From positions 62,001-126,000 of the forward strand of contig DAIDIO010000001.1 in assembly GCA_027459325.1 (NCBI GenBank): a DNA stretch of 64,000 bases. The letters are read 5' to 3'. Made by a program: the position numbers and the translations under genes. The notes below the pieces were generated by a model, which was given only the letters and a program-made list of their open reading frames with translations, ran no database searches and had not been told where the DNA came from. Positions within the stretch are counted from its first letter, which is position 1. Each line of letters opens with the position of its first letter. Shown here piece by piece: positions 35,148 to 45,952 of this stretch. This DNA comes from Candidatus Saccharimonadota bacterium (GTDB taxonomy: Bacteria; Patescibacteriota; Saccharimonadia; Saccharimonadales; UBA4665).

Positions 35148-36737
35148 TTATTTAGTTTCATGGTAGTCTTGTTCAGCATTCACATTCCAGACATTTTCTT
35201 TATCTAGCCTTCCATCCTTTATGTTTTTAACTGCTTCAATTGCTGTGAGCATAGAATGATCCTGATTGTTATAATGGTGCTGACCATTCCTGCCTAACAA
35301 GAATAGGTTTTCAAACTTATCCGTAAATGCTCGTATTTCATTAAATCTATCGTAAGTGCCAAAATACGCAGGGTACGTTTTTTTAACATGAATTACTACA
35401 CTATCAATAACATCGTCTTTTTCAATAATACCAATACTACATAACTCATCTATACCGAACTTGGCCATTTCTTTGTCGTTCATATTCCACAAGAAGTCAC
35501 CTTCATTTACAAAGTACTCCATACCAATCCATATATTATCTTCATCTTTAACAAGGTACGGACTCCAGTTGTTAAAGATCTGTAGACGCCCAACTTTCAC
35601 GCCCGGCTCTTGAATGTATATCCAGTTGTCGGGCACAATGTTATTCTTTGTTTTACGCTCAGTTTGATTTGTTATAAGCAATTTTTTCATTAAAAGTCCG
35701 ACGGTAATAAAATCTCTGTACGGTAGTCCTTCGGCAACTTCACGAACATTCTTTGGCGGCCTTACACCCTCGAATGACTCAATTAATTCCTTTACTGGCA
35801 TAGTCGAAAAGAAATAGTCGGCTTTCAATTTTCGAACTCTTTTCGTTCTTGTATTCATTATATCCACGGCGATAATTTTGTTTTTTTCGGCGTAAAGCTT
35901 AGTTATTACCGAATTTTTGTGAACTTCGCCACCGGTGTTTGTTACAATCTTAGCAACAGTTTCCCACATATGGCCCGGCCCGAGCTTAGGATATAGAAAA
36001 TACTCGATTAAACTGGTCTCAGTATTCTTCTGAGATATATCTTTTGGCTTGTTTTTTATCAGTTGTTTTTTTGCTGCATGGGCAATTGCTGTACTAACAG
36101 ACAAGCCTTTTACGCGCTGCGCTCCCCAATCTGGTGCAATTTCCGAGCATGGTACACCCCAAACCTTCTCAGTATAATCTCTAAAGAATGTGTTATATAA
36201 TTCTCTTCCAAAACGGTTCACATAGAAATCCTCTAAGGACTTTTCCGGAATAGGGCGGATTCTAGCTTTTACATAACTTGCCCCCATTTTTGTCATTTTT
36301 GCAAGTCCCAGATTTTTTATAGTAGAAGACTCTAAAGTTACGGGATAGTTATAAAACTTACCACCATAGAAAATTCGGCTGAGTCTAGACCGAACGAGCA
36401 TAACATCGTCTGTTTCCGAGGGATCAGCCTGTTTGCCCTTTTTAAGTTTCCGGCTCTTTCCTTGGTATTTTAGGTTAATGTCCTGGGTCATGCCAGTCTT
36501 TTCAGTGGGCAATATGTTATTCCACCACTGCATGACAATATCAGACTTACTAAAAAATCGGTGACCGCCAATATCTATTCTATTACCTTTATATTTTACA
36601 GTTTTAGATATGCCGCCGATATCATCTGAGCCCTCAAATACGAGCGGCTTAACATCGGTGTTTTTAAGCATCTCGTATGCCGCAGTTAATCCAGCTGGCC
36701 CTGCTCCAATAATAATTGCCGTTTTTTGTCTTTTCAT
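35148..36737 (-). CDS. FAD-dependent oxidoreductase of a glycan cluster (amine-oxidase/mutase-like)
   Basis: 529 aa. N-terminal Rossmann motif [15 protein letters not shown] followed by [30 protein letters not shown], as in protoporphyrinogen-oxidase-like and UDP-galactopyranose-mutase-like flavoproteins. The C-terminal [16 protein letters not shown] closes the FAD site. Such genes are frequent in polysaccharide loci next to GtrA, as here (10 bp downstream of gtrA on the same strand). The substrate is not known; a redox-neutral sugar rearrangement is possible. Confidence 0.75.
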   Translation of the reverse strand: MKRQKTAIIIGAGPAGLTAAYEMLKNTDVKPLVFEGSDDIGGISKTVKYKGNRIDIGGHRFFSKSDIVMQWWNNILPTEKTGMTQDINLKYQGKSRKLKKGKQADPSETDDVMLVRSRLSRIFYGGKFYNYPVTLESSTIKNLGLAKMTKMGASYVKARIRPIPEKSLEDFYVNRFGRELYNTFFRDYTEKVWGVPCSEIAPDWGAQRVKGLSVSTAIAHAAKKQLIKNKPKDISQKNTETSLIEYFLYPKLGPGHMWETVAKIVTNTGGEVHKNSVITKLYAEKNKIIAVDIMNTRTKRVRKLKADYFFSTMPVKELIESFEGVRPPKNVREVAEGLPYRDFITVGLLMKKLLITNQTERKTKNNIVPDNWIYIQEPGVKVGRLQIFNNWSPYLVKDEDNIWIGMEYFVNEGDFLWNMNDKEMAKFGIDELCSIGIIEKDDVIDSVVIHVKKTYPAYFGTYDRFNEIRAFTDKFENLFLLGRNGQHHYNNQDHSMLTAIEAVKNIKDGRLDKENVWNVNAEQDYHETK

Positions 36738-36746
36738 GCCTCTCCC

Positions 36747-37163
36747 TTAATGAAATATAAATTTTTTTCGTGAACCAAAATTCCAAAAATAAACTATAAC
36801 CGTTGCTATTATTTTCGAGAAAATATAGTAAAGGCCGAGGCCGGTTGTTAAAGCCAATAAAATTAAATCAGTTAACACTAAGCCAATTAAGCCAGTAACT
36901 ATAAAAACTAGAATTTCATGCCTTTTCTTCAGTTTTGAACTATGAAAAACCCAAAAAGCACTTAAAAGGTAATTAACTATTAAGCCAATAGTAAAAGATA
37001 CAGTTGCAGCTACTAAGTAATTTAAGCCAAAATTTTGTTTTAAAACAATCAAACCGCCAAAATCAAAAATGAGAGCTATCGTTGCAGCAAAAAGGTAACG
37101 TAAAAATTGTAAATAAGTATTATGGGTTTTGCGTACGAAAACCCTTTTGAAAAGGAGCTCCAT
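36747..37163 (-). CDS. GtrA-family membrane protein
   Basis: 138 aa with four membrane segments: LRYLFAATIALIFDFGGLIVL, NYLVAATVSFTIGLIVNYLLSAFWVF, ILVFIVTGLIGLVLTDLILLAL and YIFSKIIATVIVYFWNFGSRKKFIF. The final NFGSRKKFIF motif is typical of GtrA, proposed to flip or position polyprenyl-phosphate-linked sugars. It pairs with the FAD enzyme. A second GtrA lies at 54151-54558. Confidence 0.88.
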   Translation of the reverse strand: MELLFKRVFVRKTHNTYLQFLRYLFAATIALIFDFGGLIVLKQNFGLNYLVAATVSFTIGLIVNYLLSAFWVFHSSKLKKRHEILVFIVTGLIGLVLTDLILLALTTGLGLYYIFSKIIATVIVYFWNFGSRKKFIFH

Positions 37164-37223
37164 TTAAGAACTATTGTATCAAGTTTATGGGTGCGCTGCT
37201 ACTATGACACAAGGCTCAGAATA

Positions 37224-38558
37224 TTATTGCCCATTCCAATACTGGGCAATCATACCTATGCCCGCAACTTCATTTGTATCCCAGGTTCCGCCAGTAGGTA
37301 AACCAGAAACCGTCCCGTTTATTGTAAAGTTGGCACCATTTTGTGACTGGCCATTCGTGTTGTTGGCGGTTAGCCCGTAGAAATTAAATGATGACGTATT
37401 CCAAGAACCGTTAAGTCCACAATATGTTGGGCATGTATCGCCAACAGATATTTGGGTATTGGTTATTGTATCATTCACAGTATCGCCATTGATCCTAGCA
37501 TTTCCTTCCACATTGAAGAATAATCTAGGATTTAGAGACAATGATATGTCTGCAAGTGGCGTAGAGCCGGCATAGAAAACCGCTGTACTATCATATGGCC
37601 ACCATTTTAATGTTACTGGTTCGTCTGTATAGCTAGCTGCGAGGCTTAGGTAGTCATAGGTGAAGACACCATTTTGTACCCTCTCCCAGGCATAATACGG
37701 CTGTCCATTACTTTCTGGTGATGTGCTGTCTGTTTGAATTCCAACAGATAAAGCATCATTAGTTGCATCGTGGGCATTAATATAGGCGGAATAACCAGTG
37801 CCAGAACCGCCTTCATTTAAAGTTGCGCTATAGCTTAAATAAGGGGTACCCGAGGGTATAACGATCGGTTGAGCGACTATTGCTCCTGGCGAAAAAGAAA
37901 TATCACTAAAAGTTGTATCACTAATGTCACCTGTATCTCTACCTGCAGCTAAAAAAGAAATAGAGGGGCTAGACTCAGTTACCGGATAAGGCCCTAGTGT
38001 TACCTGATTATCGATAGTCACACTTATGCCGTAAGCAGTCCAATCAAATGTAAAAAGATGGGAAGTGCCTGTTATAGCATTACCTGGCCAATATCCTCCT
38101 ACGGGTCGGCCGTTAGCCGCACCTTCTACCATCAGCGTAGTACCCGTTGGGGATACTCCAGGATCGTGTATTAGTCCAAATGCTATGTAATTGTTAGGAT
38201 CATTCCAGAATTGGACTAACCCTTTGTATCCTGTGCCAGCTCCATAACTACAGCTACCGTTCGGACAATAGGTGCCATTTAAAACAACACTGAGTGTTCC
38301 GGAAGACGAACCCCTGTTAACAGTTGTTGGACCGGACTGATAATTAACAGCACCTGTGCCCCATGCGCCTGTTGTTGCTCTTCTGCCCCATGCATGAGCA
38401 GAGTCGTTATAGGTAGAGGTTGTAGAGTATAGGCCTGGATCCCAACTATAATTAGATAACTGAGTTTGTTCTGCGAATACTTGTCCGTGTGTAAAAAGTA
38501 GGGTAAATCCTGTAGAAAAAACGCTAATTAGTGTAATTTTTATATTGAATTTTGTCAT
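37224..38558 (-). CDS. Secreted beta-rich protein, possible lectin/glucanase-like fold
   Basis: 444 aa. Signal peptide about 1-29 (ends GQVFA-EQ). The mature part is rich in Gly, Ser, Thr, Asn and Trp. Residues about 90-250 (YKGLVQFWNDPNNYIAFGLIHD, HLFTFDWTAYGISVTIDNQ) look like a concanavalin A-type jelly roll, and a similar arrangement may repeat after 255. Family unknown. It shares ATGA with the transglycosylase-like gene upstream, so the three proteins from 41024 to 37224 are one operon, probably cell-surface carbohydrate binders. Confidence 0.65.
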   Translation of the reverse strand: MTKFNIKITLISVFSTGFTLLFTHGQVFAEQTQLSNYSWDPGLYSTTSTYNDSAHAWGRRATTGAWGTGAVNYQSGPTTVNRGSSSGTLSVVLNGTYCPNGSCSYGAGTGYKGLVQFWNDPNNYIAFGLIHDPGVSPTGTTLMVEGAANGRPVGGYWPGNAITGTSHLFTFDWTAYGISVTIDNQVTLGPYPVTESSPSISFLAAGRDTGDISDTTFSDISFSPGAIVAQPIVIPSGTPYLSYSATLNEGGSGTGYSAYINAHDATNDALSVGIQTDSTSPESNGQPYYAWERVQNGVFTYDYLSLAASYTDEPVTLKWWPYDSTAVFYAGSTPLADISLSLNPRLFFNVEGNARINGDTVNDTITNTQISVGDTCPTYCGLNGSWNTSSFNFYGLTANNTNGQSQNGANFTINGTVSGLPTGGTWDTNEVAGIGMIAQYWNGQ

Positions 38559-40447
38559 GGTATGTAAAACGCAACCCCTTCGTTATTCCAGCCTCCTTGC
38601 GCAAGTAGGGTTGAGTATTCATTAGCATCATCTGTTAACAGGTGCACTCCTAGTGAAGGAGCGTATAGCCTATATACAGGACTTGAGTTTGGAGAATTAG
38701 ACATGTACATTGATATTCCTTCTCCGTTCCACCCCCCTGAAGCAATAAGTGTGTTGTATTCGTTCAGACTTGATGTAAAAAGATGTTGTCTTATTGATGG
38801 CGCATATAATCGGTAAACAGGTGTCAAAGAGTTGTCAGTTGAGCTATCCCATGCAACACCCTCATAATCGTAGCCAGCACTTATCATACTATCTCTTTCT
38901 GATAGATCCGTAGTCCAGAAGTGTTCATAAGTTTGAGGTATATAGAAACGGTACACAAGATCCATGCCGGCTGGAGGCGGAGTCTCTTGTCTGATGGTGT
39001 CTATAGAATTGAAGGGTATTCCTTCAAGTGTCCAGCCATCATTCAGAAGAGTTCCTTCTTCTTGAATGTTTCCTGTCCAGTAGTGTTGACCGGTATTAGA
39101 ATTGTATAGCCTAAAGACAGGAAATCCGTCATTGCTTCCTGGCGGGTCCGCATAGAAATCTATACCGTCGCCGGTGTACCCAGCTGCTATTAAACTATTA
39201 TATTCGGTCTGGCTGGTGGTTAAAAAGCTTCCTCCGCCGTCAACAGACGCCCTATATACAGGTATGTTACCGGGCTCCTCTATAACATTGCCGTAAAATT
39301 CCACACCATTATATTGATAGTTCTGGGTGGTAAAAAGCTCGTCCCTAACGTCATTTGAACTAGTAAGGTATTGATCGTTGTTGATTGGGTTAGAAAGGTT
39401 CCATACACACGTTAAGCTAGTGTTTGTGGCTGGGATACAACCAGGTAACCCAGCATCTATGGAACTTCCAAACCAGGTATTAAAATACCACCAAAAATTT
39501 CTATTGCCGTAAGCCGGATCGGAACAAGAGTCACCTGAAGCTGCTCCTGGGCCACTCGGTGAACCGGTAGGATTCGTATTAGAGAGTACGTTTGAGTCAG
39601 GTTGGTATGGAGTGTAATCATATAGCGCAGCAGTTGCTGTATTTTGAATGTCTACAACAGAAGATCCACAGTTAGCAGGAGAATAGAGTATCGTATTGTT
39701 ACCGACGGTGTAATTAAAGCTTTCTGTATTATCTAGGTAGTTACGGAACTGAGCTGCAGCTGAAGACACTTGCTGATAAAAACCCGCATATCCGCTACAA
39801 CCACCAGTGTCGGGGCAGTTGAATCCCATAGCTTCAGTATATTCATTGAGCCAAGGCCAATTGTCAGTAACTAATCCTTGTTCTTTTTGCAATGTAGCAA
39901 GGATAACCTCGGGGTTAATCTGATTAGCAATAGCAGCATTATAAATAATTTCAGCTGAACTTTCCCCTCCGCTAATAGATGCACCGGGATTCTGCAGATT
40001 ATTCTGACCCGTAGAAGGATTCTCAACGTATTGACTCAAACAAACATATGGGGCTGCGCCAATATTTGTATTATTGAAGATATCATAGTTCTGTCCGTAG
40101 ACAGCGCGGCTTGTAGTTACGTATGTCGATCCGCTAAAGCTGTAAGACTCAACCTCGTGAGTGCTTGAGTTGTAGTAATAAGAAATAGTTTGTGAGCCAT
40201 TGGTATCACATGATGGATCTTCTGTATTAAGGAAGGTTTGGATTTGTGATATTGACATAGTTGTATCATTTGTAAAAACTGAGTTATCAATAATTCTTCC
40301 CGCTTCGAAGCTGGTACCGCTTTGTGCGCTGACTTTTGTAGAGGAAGTAAATGCAAAAAATACCGAAAACAACATAGTAAAGGCAAAGAATAGCATTAAA
40401 AACCTATTTAAATAAAAGTTAATAATATTATCTGTCATCTTATGCAT
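38555..40447 (-). CDS. Secreted lytic-transglycosylase-like protein with DUF5648-type repeats
   Basis: 630 aa. A membrane or signal segment (about 13-36) is followed by a domain (about 45-330) common in actinobacterial secreted proteins: GRIIDNSVFTND, INPEVILATLQKEQGLVT (a plausible catalytic Glu), TEAMGFNCPD and CGSSVVDIQNTATAALYDYTPYQP, ending FWWYFNTWFGSS. Residues about 360-630 hold about six beta repeats of the DUF5648 type (VYRLYAPS...HLFTSSLNEYNTLI..GGWNGEGISMY). The layout suggests a wall-cleaving head with a binding tail. It has paired cysteines, suited to the DsbA-like protein nearby. Confidence 0.8.
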   Translation of the reverse strand: MHKMTDNIINFYLNRFLMLFFAFTMLFSVFFAFTSSTKVSAQSGTSFEAGRIIDNSVFTNDTTMSISQIQTFLNTEDPSCDTNGSQTISYYYNSSTHEVESYSFSGSTYVTTSRAVYGQNYDIFNNTNIGAAPYVCLSQYVENPSTGQNNLQNPGASISGGESSAEIIYNAAIANQINPEVILATLQKEQGLVTDNWPWLNEYTEAMGFNCPDTGGCSGYAGFYQQVSSAAAQFRNYLDNTESFNYTVGNNTILYSPANCGSSVVDIQNTATAALYDYTPYQPDSNVLSNTNPTGSPSGPGAASGDSCSDPAYGNRNFWWYFNTWFGSSIDAGLPGCIPATNTSLTCVWNLSNPINNDQYLTSSNDVRDELFTTQNYQYNGVEFYGNVIEEPGNIPVYRASVDGGGSFLTTSQTEYNSLIAAGYTGDGIDFYADPPGSNDGFPVFRLYNSNTGQHYWTGNIQEEGTLLNDGWTLEGIPFNSIDTIRQETPPPAGMDLVYRFYIPQTYEHFWTTDLSERDSMISAGYDYEGVAWDSSTDNSLTPVYRLYAPSIRQHLFTSSLNEYNTLIASGGWNGEGISMYMSNSPNSSPVYRLYAPSLGVHLLTDDANEYSTLLAQGGWNNEGVAFYIP

Positions 40448-40448
40448 A

Positions 40449-41024
40449 TCATATATTCACCGTTACGCTTTTCGAAGCAGAGGTACCATTTTCGGTAACG
40501 CTTAAAACTATTGTCCACGCACCCGATGTAGGAAATCTGCTAGTAGAAATATTAAATACTCCACAATCATAATCATTGACATCCTGCCTAACAGGGCTTG
40601 TAGCTAGTTGTAGCGTTGACTGGCCAGCTTGACTTGCAGTTAAGGTGCATTCCCCTTGAGTAGTGCCACTAACAACATCACCTATATGCAAATTACCATT
40701 ATTAACGGAACTACTTACTATTTGAACTTGAAAATTACCACTTGTGATTTGTTTGCCAGATACAGAAGAAGTATTGGTATTTCCACTGCTATTATTAGAA
40801 CCGTTTCCGTTATCTAGTGTACTGGAAGGTGTAGAGCTTTCTTTACGATTAATGTTGGGTGTATTTACGGAAGCAGTTTGAGTTTTGCGGGCAACATTAG
40901 CACTATTTTTACTTGAATAAGCGATGATTCCTGCCGCAAGAAGAAGTATTAAAACAACTACAAAAATAGTTTTAGTCCAGATGTTTTTTTTAGATGCATT
41001 TTTATTTGTACTTACCATAACCAA
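40449..41024 (-). CDS. Membrane-anchored protein with extracellular beta domain
   Basis: 191 aa. An N-terminal membrane segment (TIFVVVLILLLAAGIIAY, about 19-36) is followed by a Ser/Asn/Thr-rich linker (about 50-90) and a C-terminal Ig-like beta domain (about 93-191) with two cysteines (GECTLTA, YDCGVF). Unknown family. First gene of the three-gene secreted-protein operon, one base before the 630-aa gene. A start at the third codon (ATG 41018) is equally possible. Confidence 0.65.
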   Translation of the reverse strand: MVMVSTNKNASKKNIWTKTIFVVVLILLLAAGIIAYSSKNSANVARKTQTASVNTPNINRKESSTPSSTLDNGNGSNNSSGNTNTSSVSGKQITSGNFQVQIVSSSVNNGNLHIGDVVSGTTQGECTLTASQAGQSTLQLATSPVRQDVNDYDCGVFNISTSRFPTSGAWTIVLSVTENGTSASKSVTVNI

Positions 41025-41082
41025 TAATCTTATTTTAGTATATTTTAAAATACATTTGAAGTCAAAATTCTATCTCTCTTGA

Positions 41083-41940
41083 CTATATGATGCTTAATAA
41101 ATACTTGCCGTATCCACTTTTTACCAGCGGCTCCGCAATCTTTATTAGCACATCCTTACTTATAAATCCCTCCCTGTAGGCTATCTCTTCAATGCAGCCA
41201 ATTTTGATGCCTGTTCTTTTTTCTATAACTCTTATGTACTCAGAAGCGTCATTCATAGATTCGAAAGTACCCGTATCTAACCATGCCGTGCCCCTGTCAA
41301 ATAGACTCACCTTTAATTTGCCTCGTTGCAAGTATGCATCTAACACGGATGTTATTTCAATTTCGCCTCGAGGACTTGGCTTTACGTTTTTTGCAATCTC
41401 AATAACGTCATTATCGCAGAAATACAGCCCGGCATTGGCATAATTAGATTTTGGGGATTCTGGTTTCTCTACAATTGATAGAACATTCATCTGGTCATCA
41501 AACTCATAAACTCCGTAGCGCTCAGGATCTTTTACCTGAGCGGCAAAACCAACAGCACCCTCAACATCTGTAAGTTTGCGGAGTTTAGATTCCAAGCCTG
41601 AGCCATAGAAAATATTGTCTCCCAATATCATGGCTACTTTATCTCTTCCTATAAAATTTGCACCCACTATGAAAGCATCCGCCAAACCTCTGGGCTTTTC
41701 CTGAACCGCATATGTAAAGACGCAGCCAATGCGTGAGCCATCACCGAGTAGTTGCTCGAATCTGGGTAAATCATTTGGCGTAGATATTACTAGTATTTCT
41801 TTAATACCAGCGCTCAAAAGGGTGCTCAAAGGATAGTAAATCATTGGCTTGTCATATATAGGAACAAGCTGTTTACTGATACCAAGTGTAATAGGATAAA
41901 GTCTTGTGCCAGATCCGCCTGCTAGAATAATACCTTTCAT
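41083..41940 (-). CDS. rmlA: Glucose-1-phosphate thymidylyltransferase
   Basis: 285 aa, the family length. It makes dTDP-glucose, the first step to dTDP-rhamnose. Signature [41 protein letters not shown] holds the metal-binding Asp, and [18 protein letters not shown] follows. Last gene of the rmlB-C-D-A run on the minus strand, overlapping rmlD by ATGA. Confidence 0.97.
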   Translation of the reverse strand: MKGIILAGGSGTRLYPITLGISKQLVPIYDKPMIYYPLSTLLSAGIKEILVISTPNDLPRFEQLLGDGSRIGCVFTYAVQEKPRGLADAFIVGANFIGRDKVAMILGDNIFYGSGLESKLRKLTDVEGAVGFAAQVKDPERYGVYEFDDQMNVLSIVEKPESPKSNYANAGLYFCDNDVIEIAKNVKPSPRGEIEITSVLDAYLQRGKLKVSLFDRGTAWLDTGTFESMNDASEYIRVIEKRTGIKIGCIEEIAYREGFISKDVLIKIAEPLVKSGYGKYLLSII

Positions 41941-42794
41941 GCATTCTTCTCCTTTTCTATATAATTCTTTAAATCATCTCTCCAATCACTTGAGGTAAAG
42001 CCTGTTTTGTGGATTTTATCTAATGATAAAGTACTGTTTAAAGGTCTTGGTGCAACCCCTTCTTTATTGGCAAAATATTCTGCAGTTGTGGTGTTGGTAA
42101 CTTTAAGGTCGTAATTGGCTGACTTAAAAATTTCTCTAGTGATATCCGCCCAACTAACCGGATTACCTTCATTGGTGAGGTTATAGGTGTCATAACTTAC
42201 ATGGTTACTCAGAAGGTGATCTATTCCTCTCACTAACTCGGATGTAAAAGTTAGCCGGCCTATTTGATCGTTAACTACATTAGGCTCGGTACCTTTTTCT
42301 CCCAGTGAGAGCATTGTTCTTACAAAGTTTTTACCTTCACCGATTACCCACGAAGTTCTAATTAAATAATGTTTTGGAAGAAGCTGTACTAATAAATCAC
42401 CTGCGGCTTTTGTATGGCCATAGACACCTAGCGGAGATAAAGGCTCATCTTCCGTGTGGGGATTTTGTCTTCCGTCGAAAACATATTCAGAAGATACATG
42501 AACAAGTGTAATATCATTTTTAATTGCTACCTTAACTAAATTTTGTACACCTACGGCATTAACTTTCCAGGCGGTTAGTCGGCCTTCAGTAGTTTCAGCT
42601 CCGTCAACATTCGTGTATGCTGCTGCATTAAGTATTACTTCAATACCACCCCAATCAAAGTTATCAACCGAGTCCTTATTTATTATGTCTAATTGTGTAG
42701 TGTTTGTACTTTTGGCTGTTGGATATTTTTCCCTTAAGGCGATTCCCAATTGACCATTTGCGCCAATAATAAGCATTTTAGATTCGTCCATCAC
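41937..42794 (-). CDS. rmlD: dTDP-4-dehydrorhamnose reductase
   Basis: 285 aa, extended SDR. It reduces dTDP-4-keto-rhamnose to dTDP-rhamnose. NADPH motif [12 protein letters not shown], active site YVFDG...YGHTKAAGD (Tyr and Lys of YxxxK). Shares TAATG with rmlC and ATGA with rmlA. Confidence 0.95.
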   Translation of the reverse strand: MMDESKMLIIGANGQLGIALREKYPTAKSTNTTQLDIINKDSVDNFDWGGIEVILNAAAYTNVDGAETTEGRLTAWKVNAVGVQNLVKVAIKNDITLVHVSSEYVFDGRQNPHTEDEPLSPLGVYGHTKAAGDLLVQLLPKHYLIRTSWVIGEGKNFVRTMLSLGEKGTEPNVVNDQIGRLTFTSELVRGIDHLLSNHVSYDTYNLTNEGNPVSWADITREIFKSANYDLKVTNTTTAEYFANKEGVAPRPLNSTLSLDKIHKTGFTSSDWRDDLKNYIEKEKNA

Positions 42795-43354
42795 TAAAAT
42801 TCCATCGGCGTTATGTCTTTAATCATCGGGTTGTTATTGTCCTTTTCGGATGTTATCGCTTGGTCTTTGCCAATTGGCCAATCTATATTTAGTTCCGGAT
42901 CAAATAGGTTAACGGCTGCATACTTGGCGTCTGCTGACCAGTGAGCGTTAACCAGGTATGTATATGTGACATTATCTTCTAAAGTTTGGTAACCGTTAGC
43001 TACACCTCGCGGTACAAACACTGCATTACTGGGAGTTAGTTCTAAAGTTAAGGTTTGTCCAAAACTATCGCCTAACCTTAGGTCAACCCAAGCCCCAAAA
43101 ACCTTGCCGTTAGCAAGCGATATAAATTTTTCCCAAGGCTCGGCGTGTAGTCCGCGTGTAGCGCCCCTTTGTTCGTTATATGAAAAGTTGTTTTGAACGA
43201 TTTCAAATTCAGGTAGCCCTAGAGCTTCAAGTTTCTCCTTCTGATAATTCTCTTTAAACCAGCCACGGTTATCTCCATAAACAACTAAATCTATTTCATA
43301 AAATCCTGGGATATTAGTTTCTCTAACCGCTAAGTCTCTAGATTCAAAGGCCAT
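42794..43354 (-). CDS. rmlC: dTDP-4-dehydrorhamnose 3,5-epimerase
   Basis: 186 aa from ATG 43354, preceded by GGGAGA; an in-frame upstream ATG would lie inside rmlB. A cupin epimerase. Motifs RGWFKENYQKEKLEALG, QNNFSYNEQRGATRGLHAEPWEKFISLANGKVFGAWVDLR. The His of RGLH is the expected catalytic base. The GLHAEP..EKF variant differs from the common GLHYQ but is a known subgroup. Confidence 0.92.
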   Translation of the reverse strand: MAFESRDLAVRETNIPGFYEIDLVVYGDNRGWFKENYQKEKLEALGLPEFEIVQNNFSYNEQRGATRGLHAEPWEKFISLANGKVFGAWVDLRLGDSFGQTLTLELTPSNAVFVPRGVANGYQTLEDNVTYTYLVNAHWSADAKYAAVNLFDPELNIDWPIGKDQAITSEKDNNNPMIKDITPMEF

Positions 43355-43355
43355 A

Positions 43356-44371
<1,016 letters not shown>

Positions 44372-44386
44372 AGTTTTGCTAACCAA

Positions 44387-45397
44387 TCAGACTAAAGTTT
44401 GTTGCCAGCGCCAGGCGTCTTTTAGTGCATCTGCCAGGCTTTTTTGTGATGTCCAACCAAGAAGATCCTTGGCTTTGTTGACTGCCGCATAAGTGCTGAT
44501 GATATCTCCGGATCGTCTCGGGCCTATTTCATAATTCAACTTCTTTCCTGTAACTTCCTCAAACAATTTAATCAATTCAAGAACGCTAGTAGATCTGCCG
44601 GTACCTATGTTTACAACGTCATAGATTCGTGGTTTATTTGTTTCTAAGTAAGACAATGCCTTTACGTGTGCTTTGGCTAGATCAATAACATGGATATAGT
44701 CTCTCTCGCAACTTCCATCTTTTGTAGGGTAATCATTACCATATACAACAAGCTTGTTCCTTAGGCCGGCAGCGGTTTGTGTAACAAAGGGAACAAGATT
44801 AGCGGGCACCCCATTTGGTAATTCTCCTATTAGTGCCGATGGATGTGCTCCGATTGGATTGAAGTATCTCAGAGATAATGCATTCATAGAATTACTAGCT
44901 TTAACTACATCTTTTAATATATTCTCGCCCATTTGTTTAGTTGAGCCATAAGGTGATTCGGGTGGCTTTACTACACTATCTTCTGTCACTGGTAATTGAT
45001 CCGGATTGCCGTAGATTGTACAGGACGAAGAAAATACAAAATTACGCACCCGTTTATTATTAGCTAATTTCAAGATATCAATTAGACCGCTAACATTATT
45101 TGAGTAATACTTCAGCGGATAACTCACTGACTCTTCAACCTGCTTATACGCTGCAAAATGAACTATACCGGTAATATTCTCAGTATCAATTACGTCTGAT
45201 AGTTTTTCGATGTCTTGACAGTCTTGCTCGTAATTAGCTATTGGCGTACCGGCTAATTTTTCTAACCGCTTGATAACTTTTCTGTCTGAGTTAGTAAAGT
45301 TATCTATTATTACGGGTATATAGGCAGCATTAATAAGCTCAATAACGGTGTGAGAGCCAATAAACCCAGCCCCACCAGTAACTAAAATTTTCTTCAT
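44387..45397 (-). CDS. galE: UDP-glucose 4-epimerase
   Basis: 336 aa. NAD motif [41 protein letters not shown] and YGSTKQMGE (YxxxK), then LRYFNPIGAHPSALIGE. It interconverts UDP-glucose and UDP-galactose for the glycan. It lies 32 bp upstream of rmlB on the same strand but has its own TATAAT. Confidence 0.95.
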   Translation of the reverse strand: MKKILVTGGAGFIGSHTVIELINAAYIPVIIDNFTNSDRKVIKRLEKLAGTPIANYEQDCQDIEKLSDVIDTENITGIVHFAAYKQVEESVSYPLKYYSNNVSGLIDILKLANNKRVRNFVFSSSCTIYGNPDQLPVTEDSVVKPPESPYGSTKQMGENILKDVVKASNSMNALSLRYFNPIGAHPSALIGELPNGVPANLVPFVTQTAAGLRNKLVVYGNDYPTKDGSCERDYIHVIDLAKAHVKALSYLETNKPRIYDVVNIGTGRSTSVLELIKLFEEVTGKKLNYEIGPRRSGDIISTYAAVNKAKDLLGWTSQKSLADALKDAWRWQQTLV

Positions 45398-45405
45398 TAC
45401 GACCT

Positions 45406-45411
45406 ATTATA
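45406..45411 (-). promoter_or_regulatory. -10 box of galE
   Basis: Perfect TATAAT on the minus strand with 8 bp between it and the galE ATG (45397), predicting a leaderless message. It is only about 30 bp from the divergent -10 of the cytidylyltransferase-like gene. Confidence 0.55.
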
Positions 45412-45438
45412 ATGACTAGGTTACTATTCTAAAAAAAT

Positions 45439-45447
45439 TGTTATACT
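45439..45447 (+). promoter_or_regulatory. Extended -10 promoter of the nucleotidyltransferase gene
   Basis: TGT followed by TATACT (45442-45447), 7 bp before the GTG at 45455. It predicts a leaderless transcript starting on the GTG. Confidence 0.55.
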
Positions 45448-45454
45448 ATTCGCA

Positions 45455-45952
45455 GTGAGCAAAACCTGGGGAGCACCGATTATATCCTTTGAAGAGTTTA
45501 ATAAACTTAGACCCAGGCTGGGCAAAGTAGTTGCTACCAGTGGTGGGTTTGACCCAATCCACCCCGGTCATATAAGTTGCATCATTGAGAGTAAAAAATA
45601 CGGAGATACATTAGCGGTTATAGTGAACGGTGATCCGTTCTTGACGGCTAAGAAGGGAAAGCCGTTTCAGAATCTTAAGACCAGATGTGAAATTGTAAGT
45701 GGTATCGCAAATGTAGATTATGTGCTGCCTTTTGAAATCTATAATGACCAGACAGTATCTAAGGCTCTGGAAGCCATAAAGCCGGATATATTTACTAAGG
45801 GAGGAGACCGGATTGACGCTTCAACTATTCCGGAATGGGAAACCTGTCAGAAGTATGGCATTGAAGTAGTATCGGGAGTGGGCGAGGACAAGCAGTGGTC
45901 ATCCAGCCAGTTCCTTCACGAATGGAGCCAGTATAAAAACGCTAACTCTTAA
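45455..45952 (+). CDS. Cytidylyltransferase-fold nucleotidyltransferase (RfaE domain II-like)
   Basis: 165 aa from GTG 45455. SGGFDPIHPGHISCI carries the HxGH motif, and FTKGGDRIDASTIPE followed by SSSQFL completes the fold. Members adenylate or cytidylate sugar or polyol phosphates (heptose-1-P, glycerol-3-P). No kinase partner is seen, so the substrate is open. Its stop overlaps manB convergently by 4 bp. Confidence 0.8.
   Translation: MSKTWGAPIISFEEFNKLRPRLGKVVATSGGFDPIHPGHISCIIESKKYGDTLAVIVNGDPFLTAKKGKPFQNLKTRCEIVSGIANVDYVLPFEIYNDQTVSKALEAIKPDIFTKGGDRIDASTIPEWETCQKYGIEVVSGVGEDKQWSSSQFLHEWSQYKNANS

Noticed and set aside
35128-35160. Imperfect inverted repeat between the DUF2142 and FAD genes as a terminator
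   Set aside because: The stem has mismatches, is AT-rich and has a long loop; not strong enough to report.
41030-41055. Palindrome TATTTTAAAATA between rmlA and the surface-protein operon as a terminator
   Set aside because: It is purely AT, with no stable stem; more likely promoter-region composition.
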